The notes below the pieces were generated by a model that saw nothing but the letters and a program-made list of their open reading frames with translations, did not search any database and was not told the DNA's origin. 64,000 nucleotides of DNA from Demequinaceae bacterium (GTDB taxonomy: Bacteria > Actinomycetota > Actinomycetes > Actinomycetales > Demequinaceae). The stretch covers positions 1 through 64,000 of the forward strand of contig JAFGBM010000007.1 of assembly GCA_016933155.1 (NCBI GenBank), read 5' to 3'. Position 1 is the stretch's first letter, and each line of letters opens with the position of its first letter. Positions 15,261 through 24,432 of the stretch are shown in pieces. The position numbers were made by a program, and so were the translations under genes.

Positions 15261-15496
15261 AGCAACTCCAGTGCGTCGTTATCGTCCAGACCAATAGTAT
15301 CTACCAGAATCACCCGAACCGCCTGGGGAGATAGGGTAGACCGATCATGGAATGCGAAGGTCAGGGGGCGATCGGGCCGACTGTCTGAGAGAAGCAGGCG
15401 ATGGGATCCTCGCTGGCGAACGACTCGGTAGTTGAGTGGTGCCCGGGTGAGAATTCTAAGCATGGTCTTCGCCTTGACCGATGGGAATCGTGTCAT
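15257..15496 (-). CDS. hicA: HicA-type mRNA interferase toxin
   Basis: This 79-residue protein has the family start (VKAKTMLRIL) and the catalytic Gly-Ser-His motif in RQRGSHRLL. HicA cleaves mRNA and tmRNA independently of the ribosome in characterised systems. The C-terminus LSPQAVRVILVDTIGL matches the usual last helix. It is the first gene of a two-gene operon with hicB, in the common toxin-first order. Both partners look intact. Confidence 0.82.
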   Translation of the reverse strand: MTRFPSVKAKTMLRILTRAPLNYRVVRQRGSHRLLLSDSRPDRPLTFAFHDRSTLSPQAVRVILVDTIGLDDNDALELL

Positions 15497-15599
15497 TGCA
15501 TAACCATGGCTTCGGGCTATTAGGGCGACTCACAATCGCATCGAATGGGGGATGGACTGCGCATTGGGTCAACCTGGGGACATCTTGACCCCGAAGCCG

Positions 15600-15799
15600 C
15601 TACATCAGGCCGATCGTCTGCCCGCCGCTGATGTCCAGGACGGTGCCGTTGACGTAGGCGTTGCGTCCCGCCGCGACGATGACCAGGTGATCGATGATTC
15701 CGACGCCGTCGAAGAACGCCTGGACGGCAGCCTCGTGGTGGCCTCACTGATTCCCGAACTGCCTCCGATGACAACGATCCTTTGTCCCGCGAGGGTCAT
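15600..15799 (-). pseudogene. Short-chain dehydrogenase (SDR) remnant
   Basis: ATG 15799 gives a correct SDR beginning with the cofactor motif (MTLAGQRIVVIGGSSGI). The frame is then lost. A second frame carries a piece of the middle (AFFDGVGIIDHLVIVAAG) joined straight to the usual C-terminus (YVNGTVLDISGGQTIGLM, stop at 15600-15602). About 150 central residues, including the catalytic YxxxK, are missing. It is a collapsed gene with at least two deletions. The 100 nt between it and hicA hold nothing recognised. Confidence 0.8.
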
Positions 15800-15807
15800 G
15801 ACGTTCC

Positions 15808-16233
15808 CTACTGCTTGACGTTGGTCGCAACGGCCGCGAACTCTTCGTCGGTGAGGTTGGCCTCCCAGCCGATGTACTCCCCGTCATGCGTCGAGGCGAG
15901 AGCCTCGCACAGATCGATGGTGTCGCGAAGGAAGCCCGGAATCAGAGCCCGGCCGCGGGCCTCGCCAACGACCGACCACTGGGGCGACTCCTCACCCGGG
16001 GCACCCATCCGGACCTCCAGGCCCTTCTCCCGCAAAGCGAGAGCCACCGTGTGTGCGGGGTCCTTGTCGGTGAAGGAGAGCCGGAACGTCGAACGACGGG
16101 GCGTCTCCAGGGCGGCGCCCATCTTCTCGAGCTGTCCGACCGCGCGGAGATCCCGGTACCGGATGCCGTCGACCTCCGAGCGATCAAGGAGCTTCTCGGG
16201 GTCTAGGTCTTTGAGGTCATCGAGGATCCCCAT
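15808..16233 (-). CDS. RraB-like (RNase E inhibitor B domain) protein
   Basis: The protein has 141 residues from ATG 16233 (MGILDDLKDLDPEKLL). The central region (STFRLSFTDKDPAHTVALAL, GEARGRALIPGFLRD) and the C-terminal GEYIGWEANLTDEEF resemble the RraB/ribonuclease E inhibitor domain found in many actinobacterial hypothetical proteins. RraB in enterobacteria modulates RNase E; a similar role here is only by family. An upstream in-frame ATG at 16278 would add 15 unlikely residues. It is divergent from the hydrolase gene. Confidence 0.55.
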   Translation of the reverse strand: MGILDDLKDLDPEKLLDRSEVDGIRYRDLRAVGQLEKMGAALETPRRSTFRLSFTDKDPAHTVALALREKGLEVRMGAPGEESPQWSVVGEARGRALIPGFLRDTIDLCEALASTHDGEYIGWEANLTDEEFAAVATNVKQ

Positions 16234-16287
16234 GCGGCAAGCGTAACCCTCGATACCCGCAATGACGCTCTTTGACATACTGTCCGG

Positions 16288-16968
16288 ATGGACACCCTAT
16301 TCTTCCCCGGAATCGGGGGAGGGGGCGCCGAGGAGTGGCCCAGTCAGGCGGCCGGGCTCAAAGTCGGCTGCCCCACCTTCCTATCGACGTCGCCGATCCC
16401 GGATGGCCCCTCCGCCCACGCAGACGCCGGGCTCGCCTTGGCCTCCGGCGACCTCAACATCATCGGCCACTCCTACGGCGGAATCGCCTCGATCCTCGCC
16501 GCAGGCCGAGGGAAGGATCGGGTCCGATCGCTTGCCCTTTTCGAACCCTCGTGCCTCGGGATCTCGGCCCACCTGCCGGCGACATCGGCGACGATCGAGA
16601 AGCTCCGCGCCGTCTGGGCCGAGTATTCCGAACCTCCGACCCCCGCAGGCTTGCTCGCCGCCCGCTTCTTCGAAAACGTGCACGGCGAGATCGACCCCGA
16701 GAATCCTGTGGCCATCCAGGCCGGCAAGAACCTCCGAGCCTGGGGTCCGCCGTGGGTGCACCCGCTTGATCTGAAGGTGGTGTCCGAGATACCGACGCTG
16801 GTCATCACGGGGGCGTGGAGCGACACCTATGAGGAGATCGGCCAGGTGCTGGCGGAGGCCGGCGCGCGGCATGTCCAGCTAGCGGGCTTCGACCACGGCC
16901 CGCAGAACCATCCCGACGCCAACGCCGTCCTCGAGGATTTCTGGGCGTCCACCACCGGACAGACATAG
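16288..16968 (+). CDS. Alpha/beta hydrolase
   Basis: This 226-residue protein has the alpha/beta hydrolase layout: a nucleophile elbow GHSYGG with Ser62, a following FEPS strand, an ITGAWSD strand carrying a likely acid, and a late histidine in FDHGPQNHP. The glycine-rich oxyanion region is near the start (FPGIGGGG). The substrate cannot be told. No signal peptide is present, so it should be cytoplasmic. The LRR protein gene starts 8 nt after its stop, which suggests co-transcription. Confidence 0.75.
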   Translation: MDTLFFPGIGGGGAEEWPSQAAGLKVGCPTFLSTSPIPDGPSAHADAGLALASGDLNIIGHSYGGIASILAAGRGKDRVRSLALFEPSCLGISAHLPATSATIEKLRAVWAEYSEPPTPAGLLAARFFENVHGEIDPENPVAIQAGKNLRAWGPPWVHPLDLKVVSEIPTLVITGAWSDTYEEIGQVLAEAGARHVQLAGFDHGPQNHPDANAVLEDFWASTTGQT

Positions 16969-16976
16969 AAGCCGCA

Positions 16977-19124
16977 ATGAGAGTCATCCTCCTTCGAGCG
17001 GCAGCAGCGCCAGCCATGGCTAGCCTCGTCCTTGTCCTGGTCGCAGCGCCCGCTTCGGGAAGCCTGTCGACGGTCACCGTGGGGGACTGCGATTATAGCT
17101 ACGACGACTCCGACATCGCTGCCGGCGCAACCATCACCGGATGCTCGAGCGAGATCCACGAACTCGTCATCCCCGAGACCGTCGAAATCGACTACATGGA
17201 ATACTCCATCACGGCCATCGGCGAGTCCGCGTTCAGGCATGGCCTTCAACGCGTCGTCATTCCCGATTCTGTGGTCACGATCCATGACAACGCGTTCCGT
17301 GGAAGCGATCTCATGACCGTGGAGATCCCCGACTCCGTCACGACCATTGGAGCCTACGCCTTCTCCAGGAACGAATTGACGTCGATCACAATAGGCAGCT
17401 CCATCACCGCCATCTACGACGGCGCATTCGATGGCAACAACCTGACCTCCTTCACAATCCCCGATTCCGTCACGACGATTGGAAGCAACGCCTTCAGCTT
17501 CAATGACCTCACCTCGCTTGTCATCCCCGAATCCGTGACCTCCATCGGCAACGCCGCGTTCTCCGGCAACGACCTCACCTCGCTTGTCATCGGGGACTCC
17601 GTGACCGTCATCGGCGACTCGGCTTTCTCCGGCAACGACCTCACCTCGGTCGTCATCCCTGACTCTGTGACCTCCATCGGCAGCCTCGCGTTCTCCGGCA
17701 ACGACCTCACCTCGCTTGTCATCGGGGATTCCGTGACCGTCATCGGCGACTCGGCGTTCTCCGGCAACGACCTCGCCTCGGTCGTCATCCCCAACTCCGT
17801 CGAGAGCATCGGCGACCGAGCGTTCCTAGGCAACGGGTTGGTCTCGGTCACCATGGGAGACTCTGTTGACGTCATCGGCGAATCAGCGTTCCGTGGAAAC
17901 AGCCTCGCCTCGATTGTCATCCCCGACTCCGTGACCGTCATCGACGACTCCGCGTTCATGGACAATGCGCTGACCTCGGTCGTCATCCCCGGCTCCCTGA
18001 CGAGAATCGATGACGCAGTATTCCAAGGCAACGTGCTTACTTCGATCGTCATCCCCGACTCCGTGATCACCATCGGAGACTCAGCATTCCAGGGTAATGC
18101 GCTTGCCTCTATCGCCATCCCCGACTCCGTGATGGCTATCGGAGACTCCGCGTTCGCAGGCAACGAGATCGCCTCCCTTTCCATCGGGAATTCCGTCGAG
18201 ATCATCAGCAACTCCGCATTCTCCGGCAGCCTGCTGACGACGGTTGTCATCCCCGACTCCGTGATCACCATCGGAGCCTCGGCCTTCTATGGCGGCACGC
18301 TCATCTCGGTCACCATAGGAGGCTCCGTCGAGACCATCGGCGAACGCGCCTTCTCTCATAACGCGCTGACCTCGGTCACCATAGGGGATTCTGTCGAGGA
18401 CATCGGTGAATACGCGTTTTCCGACAACGCGCTGACCTCCGTCACGATCCCCGATTCGGTGACCACCATCGCCGCCTGCGTATTCCAGGACAACGCGCTG
18501 ACCTCGGTCACCCTGGGAGATTCCGTCACCTACATCAGCGACTCGGCCTTTGCCGACAACGCGCTTGCTTCGATTGCCCTCCCGGACTCCCTGAGAATGA
18601 TTGGGAGTGCCGCATTCTCCGGCAACGATCTTGCATCGATCACCATCCCCGGGGCCGTGACCACCATCCATCGGAAGGCCTTCAGCGAGAACCCACTTGA
18701 GGTGGTTCGGATGCTGGGGCCAGCCCCGACTACCCTCGGGGACGAGGCCTTCGGACCGGGAGGCGATACGCCACTCATCCTCTTCGATGAAGGTTACGGG
18801 GACTCCGGCTACACGGAGCCGTTCTGGAACGTGGCGGGTGCGCGCTACCCGGCGAAGGCCGTGGAGTCGCCAGAATCGGCTCCGGCTGAATACGACCCCG
18901 AGGAGATCGACGGCTCCCATTCGTTGCGGTACCCCGTCTTCGCTGTAGCCATTCTGGTTCTTGCCGGGTTGGCGATGGTCGTATTCATCCGACCCCGCAA
19001 CACACGAGACCCATCGCCCATGGTCCCGGCCTCTCAGCCCCCCACCCTGGGAAGGTCGCCCAATCAACGCTCATCCTCGCTTGAAGACGGGGCACTATCC
19101 GCTCCATTTGACTGGTTGTCCTAG
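16977..19124 (+). CDS. BspA-type leucine-rich-repeat surface protein
   Basis: This 715-residue protein has an N-terminal export signal (ending about PASG), about 22-24 tandem repeats of 22 residues, and a C-terminal membrane span (FAVAILVLAGLAMVVF) with a basic stop-transfer and short cytoplasmic tail. The repeat core reads like LTSVVIPDSVTxIGxxAF, the LRR_5/BspA pattern. Repeats alternate between IP- and IG-containing forms. Proteins of this type bind host or matrix components in other bacteria; here the ligand is unknown. There is no LPxTG motif, so it is held by its membrane span. Some repeats are nearly identical in DNA, which indicates recent duplication. Confidence 0.88.
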   Translation: MRVILLRAAAAPAMASLVLVLVAAPASGSLSTVTVGDCDYSYDDSDIAAGATITGCSSEIHELVIPETVEIDYMEYSITAIGESAFRHGLQRVVIPDSVVTIHDNAFRGSDLMTVEIPDSVTTIGAYAFSRNELTSITIGSSITAIYDGAFDGNNLTSFTIPDSVTTIGSNAFSFNDLTSLVIPESVTSIGNAAFSGNDLTSLVIGDSVTVIGDSAFSGNDLTSVVIPDSVTSIGSLAFSGNDLTSLVIGDSVTVIGDSAFSGNDLASVVIPNSVESIGDRAFLGNGLVSVTMGDSVDVIGESAFRGNSLASIVIPDSVTVIDDSAFMDNALTSVVIPGSLTRIDDAVFQGNVLTSIVIPDSVITIGDSAFQGNALASIAIPDSVMAIGDSAFAGNEIASLSIGNSVEIISNSAFSGSLLTTVVIPDSVITIGASAFYGGTLISVTIGGSVETIGERAFSHNALTSVTIGDSVEDIGEYAFSDNALTSVTIPDSVTTIAACVFQDNALTSVTLGDSVTYISDSAFADNALASIALPDSLRMIGSAAFSGNDLASITIPGAVTTIHRKAFSENPLEVVRMLGPAPTTLGDEAFGPGGDTPLILFDEGYGDSGYTEPFWNVAGARYPAKAVESPESAPAEYDPEEIDGSHSLRYPVFAVAILVLAGLAMVVFIRPRNTRDPSPMVPASQPPTLGRSPNQRSSSLEDGALSAPFDWLS
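17508..17771 (+). repeat. Duplicated 132-bp block in the LRR gene
   Basis: Bases 17508-17639 and 17640-17771 each encode two 22-residue LRR units. The second units of each block (17574-17639 and 17706-17771) encode identical peptides and differ by two bases in 66, which shows a recent in-frame tandem duplication. Confidence 0.85.
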
Positions 19125-19230
19125 CGCCGCATACGTGGCATAGGTATCAGACGGGTCCGACGCGCACGGAACCTCGGTAGCATCGTTCTGGGACCCGTAA
19201 CGGGACCGAGGCACCAACCGAGGAGAAGAC

Positions 19231-21228
19231 GTGGCCAGCATCACCGTGACCGTGGACGGCAGCGAGCGCAAGGTCGAGGCCGGAACGACGGGCACGGAGC
19301 TTTACGCCGAGCGGCGCGAAGTTGTGGTCATGAGGCTCGGGGACCGGCTGGTCGACCTGGACCACCCCCTCTCCGACGGGGACTCAGTCGAGGCCGTCAC
19401 CATAGACAGCCCGGACGGGCTTATGGTCCTCCGCCACTCCTGCACCCACGTCATGGCCCAAGCCGTCCAGCGCCTCGATCCCGAGGCCAAACTCGGCATC
19501 GGCCCTCCCATCACGGACGGCTTCTACTACGACTTCGACGTCGCGGAGCCCTTCACCCCCGAGGCCCTCAAGGCCGTCGAGAAGGAGATGCAGAAGATCG
19601 TCAAAGAGGGCCAGACCTTCGTCAGGAGGGACGTGGCCGACGCTGACGCTCTCACCGAGCTCGCCTCCGAGCCCTACAAATGCGAACTCGTCTCCCTCAA
19701 GAGCGGGGCATCCAGTGTCGAGGGGGCCTCCGTCGAGGTCGGGGCCGGCGGGCTCACCATCTACGACAACGTCCAGAAGGACGGGACGGTCGCCTGGAAG
19801 GACCTCTGCCGCGGGCCCCACATCCCCAGCACCCGCCTCCTCGGCAACGGCTGGGCCCTGATGCGCTCGGCCGCCGCCTACTGGCGGGGGAGCGAGAAGA
19901 ACCCCCAACTCCAGCGCATCTACGGGACGGCCTGGCCGACCAAGGACGAACTCGTCGCCTATCGCGACCGGATCGCCGAGGCCGAACGCCGCGACCACCG
20001 CCGTTTGGGCTCCGAACTCGACCTCTTCTCCTTCCCAGACGAGATAGGCTCCGGCCTCGCCGTCTTCCACCCCAAGGGCGGCATCGTCCGGATGGAGATG
20101 GAGGACTACTCCCGGCGGCGCCACATCGAGGAGGGCTATGAGTTCGTATACTCGCCCCACCTCACCAAGGCGAAGCTCTTCGAGATCTCCGGCCATCTCG
20201 ACTGGTACTCCGAGGGCATGTATCCGTCCATGCACATGGACGAGGAGCGGGACGAGGATGGCACGCTCAGGAAGCAGGGGCAGGACTACTACCTAAAGCC
20301 CATGAACTGCCCCTTCCACAATCTCATCTACCGCTCCCGCGGACGCTCCTATCGCGAATTGCCGCTCAAGATGTTCGAATTCGGGACGGTGTACCGCAAC
20401 GAGAAATCCGGCGTCGTGCACGGGCTGACGCGGGCCCGCGGCTTCACCCAGGACGACGCCCACATCTACTGCACCCGCGAGCAGATGAAGGACGAACTGA
20501 CCAAACTCCTCGACTTCGTCCTGAGCCTCCTCAAGGACTACGGGCTAGACGACTTCTTCCTCGAACTGTCGACCAAGAACCCCGACAAGTTCGTCGGGAC
20601 GGACGACGCGTGGGAGGAGTCGACCCGGGTCCTCGCCGAGGTGGCGGAGGCCTCAGGGCTGGAGTTCCGGCCCGATCCCGGCGGCGCGGCCTTCTATGGG
20701 CCGAAGATCTCCGTGCAGGCGCGCGACGCCATCGGCCGGACGTGGCAGATCTCCACCATCCAGCTCGACTTCAACCTGCCCGAACGGTTCGAACTGGAAT
20801 ACATGGCCGCCGACGGCACCCGCCAACGCCCCGTCATGATCCACCGGGCGCTCTTCGGGTCCATCGAGCGGTTCTTCGCCATCCTGACCGAGCATTACGC
20901 GGGGGCCTTCCCCGCATGGCTCGCCCCCATCCAGGTTCTCGCCATCCCCGTCGCCGAACCCTTCAACGACTACCTCGCCGATGTGGTCGCCCGGCTCAAG
21001 GCCGAGGGCGTCAGGGTCGAGATCGACACCAGTGACGAGCGATTCCCCAAGAAGATCCGGAACGCCTCGAAGGAGAAGGTGCCGTTCGTCCTCATCGCCG
21101 GGGGTGAGGACGTTGAGGCCGGGGCCGTGTCCTTCCGCTTCCGCGACGGAACCCAGGAGAACGGGGTGCCCATCGACAAGGCGATCCGCCGCATCGTCGA
21201 TGCCATCGAAAGCCGGGAACGGGTGTGA
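19231..21228 (+). CDS. thrS: Threonine-tRNA ligase
   Basis: This class II synthetase charges tRNA-Thr. The 665 residues start at GTG 19231 with GGAG about 6 nt upstream. Domain order is normal: TGS (1-62), the editing domain with H69-x3-H73, the catalytic core with the zinc cysteine in PMNCPFH (C360) and motif-2 region [13 protein letters not shown], and the anticodon-binding domain ([15 protein letters not shown] to the end). The 106-nt leader shows no T-box structure. It heads a compact operon: its stop overlaps the start of the HIT gene. Confidence 0.97.
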   Translation: MASITVTVDGSERKVEAGTTGTELYAERREVVVMRLGDRLVDLDHPLSDGDSVEAVTIDSPDGLMVLRHSCTHVMAQAVQRLDPEAKLGIGPPITDGFYYDFDVAEPFTPEALKAVEKEMQKIVKEGQTFVRRDVADADALTELASEPYKCELVSLKSGASSVEGASVEVGAGGLTIYDNVQKDGTVAWKDLCRGPHIPSTRLLGNGWALMRSAAAYWRGSEKNPQLQRIYGTAWPTKDELVAYRDRIAEAERRDHRRLGSELDLFSFPDEIGSGLAVFHPKGGIVRMEMEDYSRRRHIEEGYEFVYSPHLTKAKLFEISGHLDWYSEGMYPSMHMDEERDEDGTLRKQGQDYYLKPMNCPFHNLIYRSRGRSYRELPLKMFEFGTVYRNEKSGVVHGLTRARGFTQDDAHIYCTREQMKDELTKLLDFVLSLLKDYGLDDFFLELSTKNPDKFVGTDDAWEESTRVLAEVAEASGLEFRPDPGGAAFYGPKISVQARDAIGRTWQISTIQLDFNLPERFELEYMAADGTRQRPVMIHRALFGSIERFFAILTEHYAGAFPAWLAPIQVLAIPVAEPFNDYLADVVARLKAEGVRVEIDTSDERFPKKIRNASKEKVPFVLIAGGEDVEAGAVSFRFRDGTQENGVPIDKAIRRIVDAIESRERV

Positions 21229-21773
21229 TCGTGGACGACGGAGACCTCATGGGGGGCGTGCCGGACGGCTTCGAACGCCTCTGGACCCCCCACCGCATGG
21301 CGTACGTCCAGGACGCCTCCGACCGGGATGGCCTGACGCCCGGATCCGGCTGCCCCTTCTGCCTCCAGGACGGCACCGACGACCGGACGAGCCTCATCGT
21401 CGGACGGGGAGAAACCTGTTTCGCCGTCCTCAACCTCTTCCCCTACAACCCCGGACACCTCATGATCTGCCCCTACCGGCACATCGCGTGGTACACGGAC
21501 ATGACGGAGGACGAGCGGAACGAGATGGCCGCCATGACCCAGAAGGCCATGCGCGTCCTGAAAATGGTGAGCGGAACCAACGGCTTCAACATCGGGATCA
21601 ACCAGGGCATGGTCGGGGGTGCCGGAATAACCGAACACCTGCACCAGCATGTGGTGCCCCGCTGGATCGGGGACTCCAACTTCCTTCCGATCATCGCCAA
21701 GACCAAAGCCGTACCCCAACTGCTCGACGACACCTGGCAACGCGTCAGCGAAGCCTGGGCAAAGGAGAACTGA
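21225..21773 (+). CDS. HIT-family hydrolase/phosphorylase
   Basis: This 182-residue protein has the histidine triad H138-L-H140-Q-H142-V-V and the upstream [11 protein letters not shown]. It also has the zinc-type cysteines in CPFC found in Ap4A phosphorylase-like members of this branch. Such enzymes cleave diadenosine polyphosphates or nucleotidyl phosphoramidates. The start is GTG 21225, overlapping thrS by 4 nt. The position between thrS and PI-phosphate synthase is standard for actinobacteria. Confidence 0.9.
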   Translation: MIVDDGDLMGGVPDGFERLWTPHRMAYVQDASDRDGLTPGSGCPFCLQDGTDDRTSLIVGRGETCFAVLNLFPYNPGHLMICPYRHIAWYTDMTEDERNEMAAMTQKAMRVLKMVSGTNGFNIGINQGMVGGAGITEHLHQHVVPRWIGDSNFLPIIAKTKAVPQLLDDTWQRVSEAWAKEN

Positions 21774-22408
21774 TGATCAAGTGGCTGGCGCCGCCCTTCG
21801 TGGCGACCTACAAGGGCATCGGCAAGGTGCTGATCAGGCTCCACGTGCATCCCAACGTCGTGACCCTCGCGGGCACGGCCGGAGTGCTCTTCGGGGCCCT
21901 GTGGTTCTTCCCCCGCGCGGGCGATCACATCTACGCCCTCTTCATCGGCACCATGGTCTGCTGGTGGTGCGCTCTCCTCGACATGACGGACGGGATGATC
22001 GCGAGGGCGACGGGCAAGTCGTCCCGCTTCGGGGCCTTCCTCGACTCGACTCTCGATCGCTTCGCCGACGCCGCAGTGTTCGGGGGCATCGCGTGGGGCA
22101 TGATCGACTATCACCGGATCACCGCCCTTGCCGCCCTCCTGTGTCTCACGCTCGGCTCGTTCGTCCCCTACGCGAGGGCGCGTGCGGAGGGGCTCGGCGT
22201 CGACACGAAGTCCGGTATCGCGACCCGGGCCGACCGCCTGACCATCGGCCTCATCGCCGCTGGACTCGTGGGGCTCGGGGTGCACGTGCTCGTCCTCACG
22301 TACACGCTCTTCTTCCTGTCCGCCGCGGCCTTCATCACGGTGATCCAGCGCGGGTGGGACGTCTGGAAGGCCAACAAGCTCAGCCCCGCGCTTCCCCAGG
22401 CCCGTTAG
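21773..22408 (+). CDS. pgsA: Phosphatidylinositol phosphate synthase (CDP-alcohol phosphatidyltransferase)
   Basis: The 211 residues from ATG 21773 carry the complete CDP-alcohol phosphotransferase motif: D70-x2-D73-G-x2-A-R78-x8-G87-x3-D91-x3-D95. Several membrane helices follow. In actinobacteria the enzyme in this genomic position makes phosphatidylinositol phosphate from CDP-diacylglycerol and inositol phosphate. The start overlaps the HIT stop by 1 nt. The next two genes use its product to make phosphatidylinositol mannosides, which fixes the assignment better than sequence alone. Confidence 0.9.
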   Translation: MIKWLAPPFVATYKGIGKVLIRLHVHPNVVTLAGTAGVLFGALWFFPRAGDHIYALFIGTMVCWWCALLDMTDGMIARATGKSSRFGAFLDSTLDRFADAAVFGGIAWGMIDYHRITALAALLCLTLGSFVPYARARAEGLGVDTKSGIATRADRLTIGLIAAGLVGLGVHVLVLTYTLFFLSAAAFITVIQRGWDVWKANKLSPALPQAR

Positions 22409-22414
22409 GCACGG

Positions 22415-23302
22415 ATGAACGCCTTCCTCTTCGCCTGGCGAGTCTCGCGATTCGTTCCCGTCTGGTTCATCCGCGTGTGTGCGGGGGCCGGTGCGTGGGT
22501 CGCCTGGCTCCGCCGCGGCAGGGGGGTCAGGCGCCTGGAGGACAACCTCCACCGGGTGACGGGGGTGGAGGGGCGGGAGCTCAGGAGGCTCGCCCGGAAG
22601 GGGATGGCCTCGGCCGCCCGGTACTACGCCGAGGTGCTCGAACTCCGCCGCCTCACGGGGTCCGTCATCGACGCCCGGGTGCGGATGATCGGAGCGGAGC
22701 CCGCGATCGCCGCCATGCGGGATGCGGGCCGGATGGTCGCAGCCCTGGGCCACTCCGGCAACTGGGACCTCGTCGGGGCCTACACGTGCAGGAACCTCGG
22801 CCTGGTCACCACGGTCGCGGAGATCATCGAACCCAGGGAGGCGTTCGAGGAGTTCCTCCGGTACCGGGAGCAACTCGGCATGAACGTCCTCGGCCACGAA
22901 GGCTCCGCGACCTTCCGTCACCTGATCCAGGCGGCGAAGGAGAAGGGCGGCGTGCTCGCCCTCCTGGCCGACAGGGACCTCAGCGGAAGCGGAATCCATG
23001 TTGAGATGTGGGGCCATGCCGTGCGGGTCGCCCCGGGTCCGGCGGCCCTCGCCATCGCCACCGACACCATCCTGTTGCCCCTCGCCGTGCATTACGAGAG
23101 GCTGCGGGGACGTCGGAGGTGGGCCGCCCGCTCCAAGTGGGGCACCGTCATGGACTTCGGCCCCATCATTCCCGTACCGTCGGGGGCGAGGACAGATAGG
23201 GTTCCCGTCATGACCCAGGCGTGGGCAAGCTACCTGGCCGAGGGCGTCGCCAAGCATCCAGAGGACTGGCACATGATCCAACGTTTCGGATGGATCGAAT
23301 GA
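22415..23302 (+). CDS. Phosphatidylinositol mannoside acyltransferase (PatA-like)
   Basis: This 295-residue enzyme of the HtrB/LpxL acyltransferase superfamily has the catalytic H-x4-D in GHSGNWD and an N-terminal hydrophobic helix. In mycobacteria the orthologue (PatA) acylates the mannose of PIM. It lies between the PI synthase and the mannosyltransferase genes and overlaps the latter by 4 nt (ATGA), so the assignment rests on family plus context. It should act on the inner face of the membrane. Confidence 0.88.
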   Translation: MNAFLFAWRVSRFVPVWFIRVCAGAGAWVAWLRRGRGVRRLEDNLHRVTGVEGRELRRLARKGMASAARYYAEVLELRRLTGSVIDARVRMIGAEPAIAAMRDAGRMVAALGHSGNWDLVGAYTCRNLGLVTTVAEIIEPREAFEEFLRYREQLGMNVLGHEGSATFRHLIQAAKEKGGVLALLADRDLSGSGIHVEMWGHAVRVAPGPAALAIATDTILLPLAVHYERLRGRRRWAARSKWGTVMDFGPIIPVPSGARTDRVPVMTQAWASYLAEGVAKHPEDWHMIQRFGWIE

Positions 23303-24420
23303 AGATCGGCATCGTCTGCCCATACTCCCTGGATCGGCCGGGCGGGGTTCAGCTTCACGTGACGAACCTCGCCGACGCTCTCATCGACATCGGCCACGAT
23401 GTCCGGGTGCTCGCGCCGTCCGCGTCCGGCATGCCGGTTCCCGGATACGTCGATCCCGCAGGCCGCTCCTTTCCCGTCTCGTACAACGGGTCGGTGGCTC
23501 GGATCAAGTTCGGGATCATCGCGGCCGCCAGGGTCCGGGTGTGGCTCCGGGAAGGCAAGTTCGATGTGGTGCACCTGCACGAGCCCGGGGCCTTCTCGCT
23601 GGCCCTCATCGCCATGTGGGCCCGCAGGGGCCCCACCGTCGCGACCTTCCACACCTCCAACGATTCTTCCGCGATCATGCGTCTCGCCAAGCCCTTCATC
23701 AAGCCCGGGATGGAGGTGTTGGACGCCCGGATCGCCGTGTCCCCCTCCGCCGATCGCACCATCAAGGAGCACCTGAGGCTCGACGCGACCCACATCATCC
23801 CCAACGGGGTCTCGACGAAGGCCTTCATCGGGGCGCCGCCGAAACGGTCCTGGCAGGGGACCAGGGATCGCCCGACGATCGGCATACTAGGCCGCCTGGA
23901 CGAGCCGAGGAAGGGCCTCGGCGACTTCCTCGACATGATCCCACTCGTGAGGGACCGCCACCCGGGGGCGAGATTCCTCGTCGCCGGCCGCTATTCGAAT
24001 CGAGTAGGGTCCAAGATCCTCGCGGCTGGGGCGGAGAACGTCGGGGAGCTTGATGAATCCCTCAAGCAGCGATTCATGTCCTCGGTCGACGTCTACTGCG
24101 CCCCCAACGCCGGGGGGGAGAGTTTCGGCATCGTCCTGGTCGAGGCCATGGCGGCGGGGGCGGCGGTCGTCGCAAGCGACCTTGCGGCCTTCAGGGACGT
24201 GGCCACGGCCCAGGGAGGCGAGCCCTGCATAGCCCTCCACAAGGTCGGCGACGCGGAGGATCTCGCACGAAAGGTCACGGACCTCTTGGGCGATGCCCCC
24301 ACCCGGATCGCGCTCGCCCGCCGGGGCCAGCGGTGCGGGGCGCTCTTCGATTGGGACAAGGTCGCCCCCCGGATCGAGGCGACGTATCGCGAGGCGATTA
24401 GAATGAATGCCGAGCACTAG
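23299..24420 (+). CDS. pimA: Phosphatidylinositol alpha-mannosyltransferase (PimA-like, GT4)
   Basis: The protein has 373 residues from ATG 23299, which overlaps the acyltransferase stop; an in-frame ATG at 23290 is an alternative. The GT-B fold is shown by the N-terminal IVCPYSLDRPGGVQLHV and the GT4 E-x7-E motif (E274 to E282, in GGESFGIVLVE). PimA transfers the first mannose from GDP-mannose to phosphatidylinositol. Context with pgsA and the acyltransferase supports this role. Confidence 0.93.
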   Translation: MKIGIVCPYSLDRPGGVQLHVTNLADALIDIGHDVRVLAPSASGMPVPGYVDPAGRSFPVSYNGSVARIKFGIIAAARVRVWLREGKFDVVHLHEPGAFSLALIAMWARRGPTVATFHTSNDSSAIMRLAKPFIKPGMEVLDARIAVSPSADRTIKEHLRLDATHIIPNGVSTKAFIGAPPKRSWQGTRDRPTIGILGRLDEPRKGLGDFLDMIPLVRDRHPGARFLVAGRYSNRVGSKILAAGAENVGELDESLKQRFMSSVDVYCAPNAGGESFGIVLVEAMAAGAAVVASDLAAFRDVATAQGGEPCIALHKVGDAEDLARKVTDLLGDAPTRIALARRGQRCGALFDWDKVAPRIEATYREAIRMNAEH

Positions 24421-24432
24421 GAAACGAGGGTT

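Noticed and set aside
16977-18720. Regular repeats suggesting a CRISPR array
   Set aside because: The 66-bp periodicity keeps one open reading frame and encodes leucine-rich repeats; there are no conserved direct repeats with unique spacers.
19125-19230. T-box leader before thrS
   Set aside because: No T-box consensus, specifier stem or antiterminator is visible in the short leader.
21473-23323. 616-codon minus-strand open frame across pgsA and the acyltransferase
   Set aside because: It is a shadow of conserved plus-strand genes in GC-rich DNA, with composition dominated by Gly, Asp, Arg and Pro and no domains.
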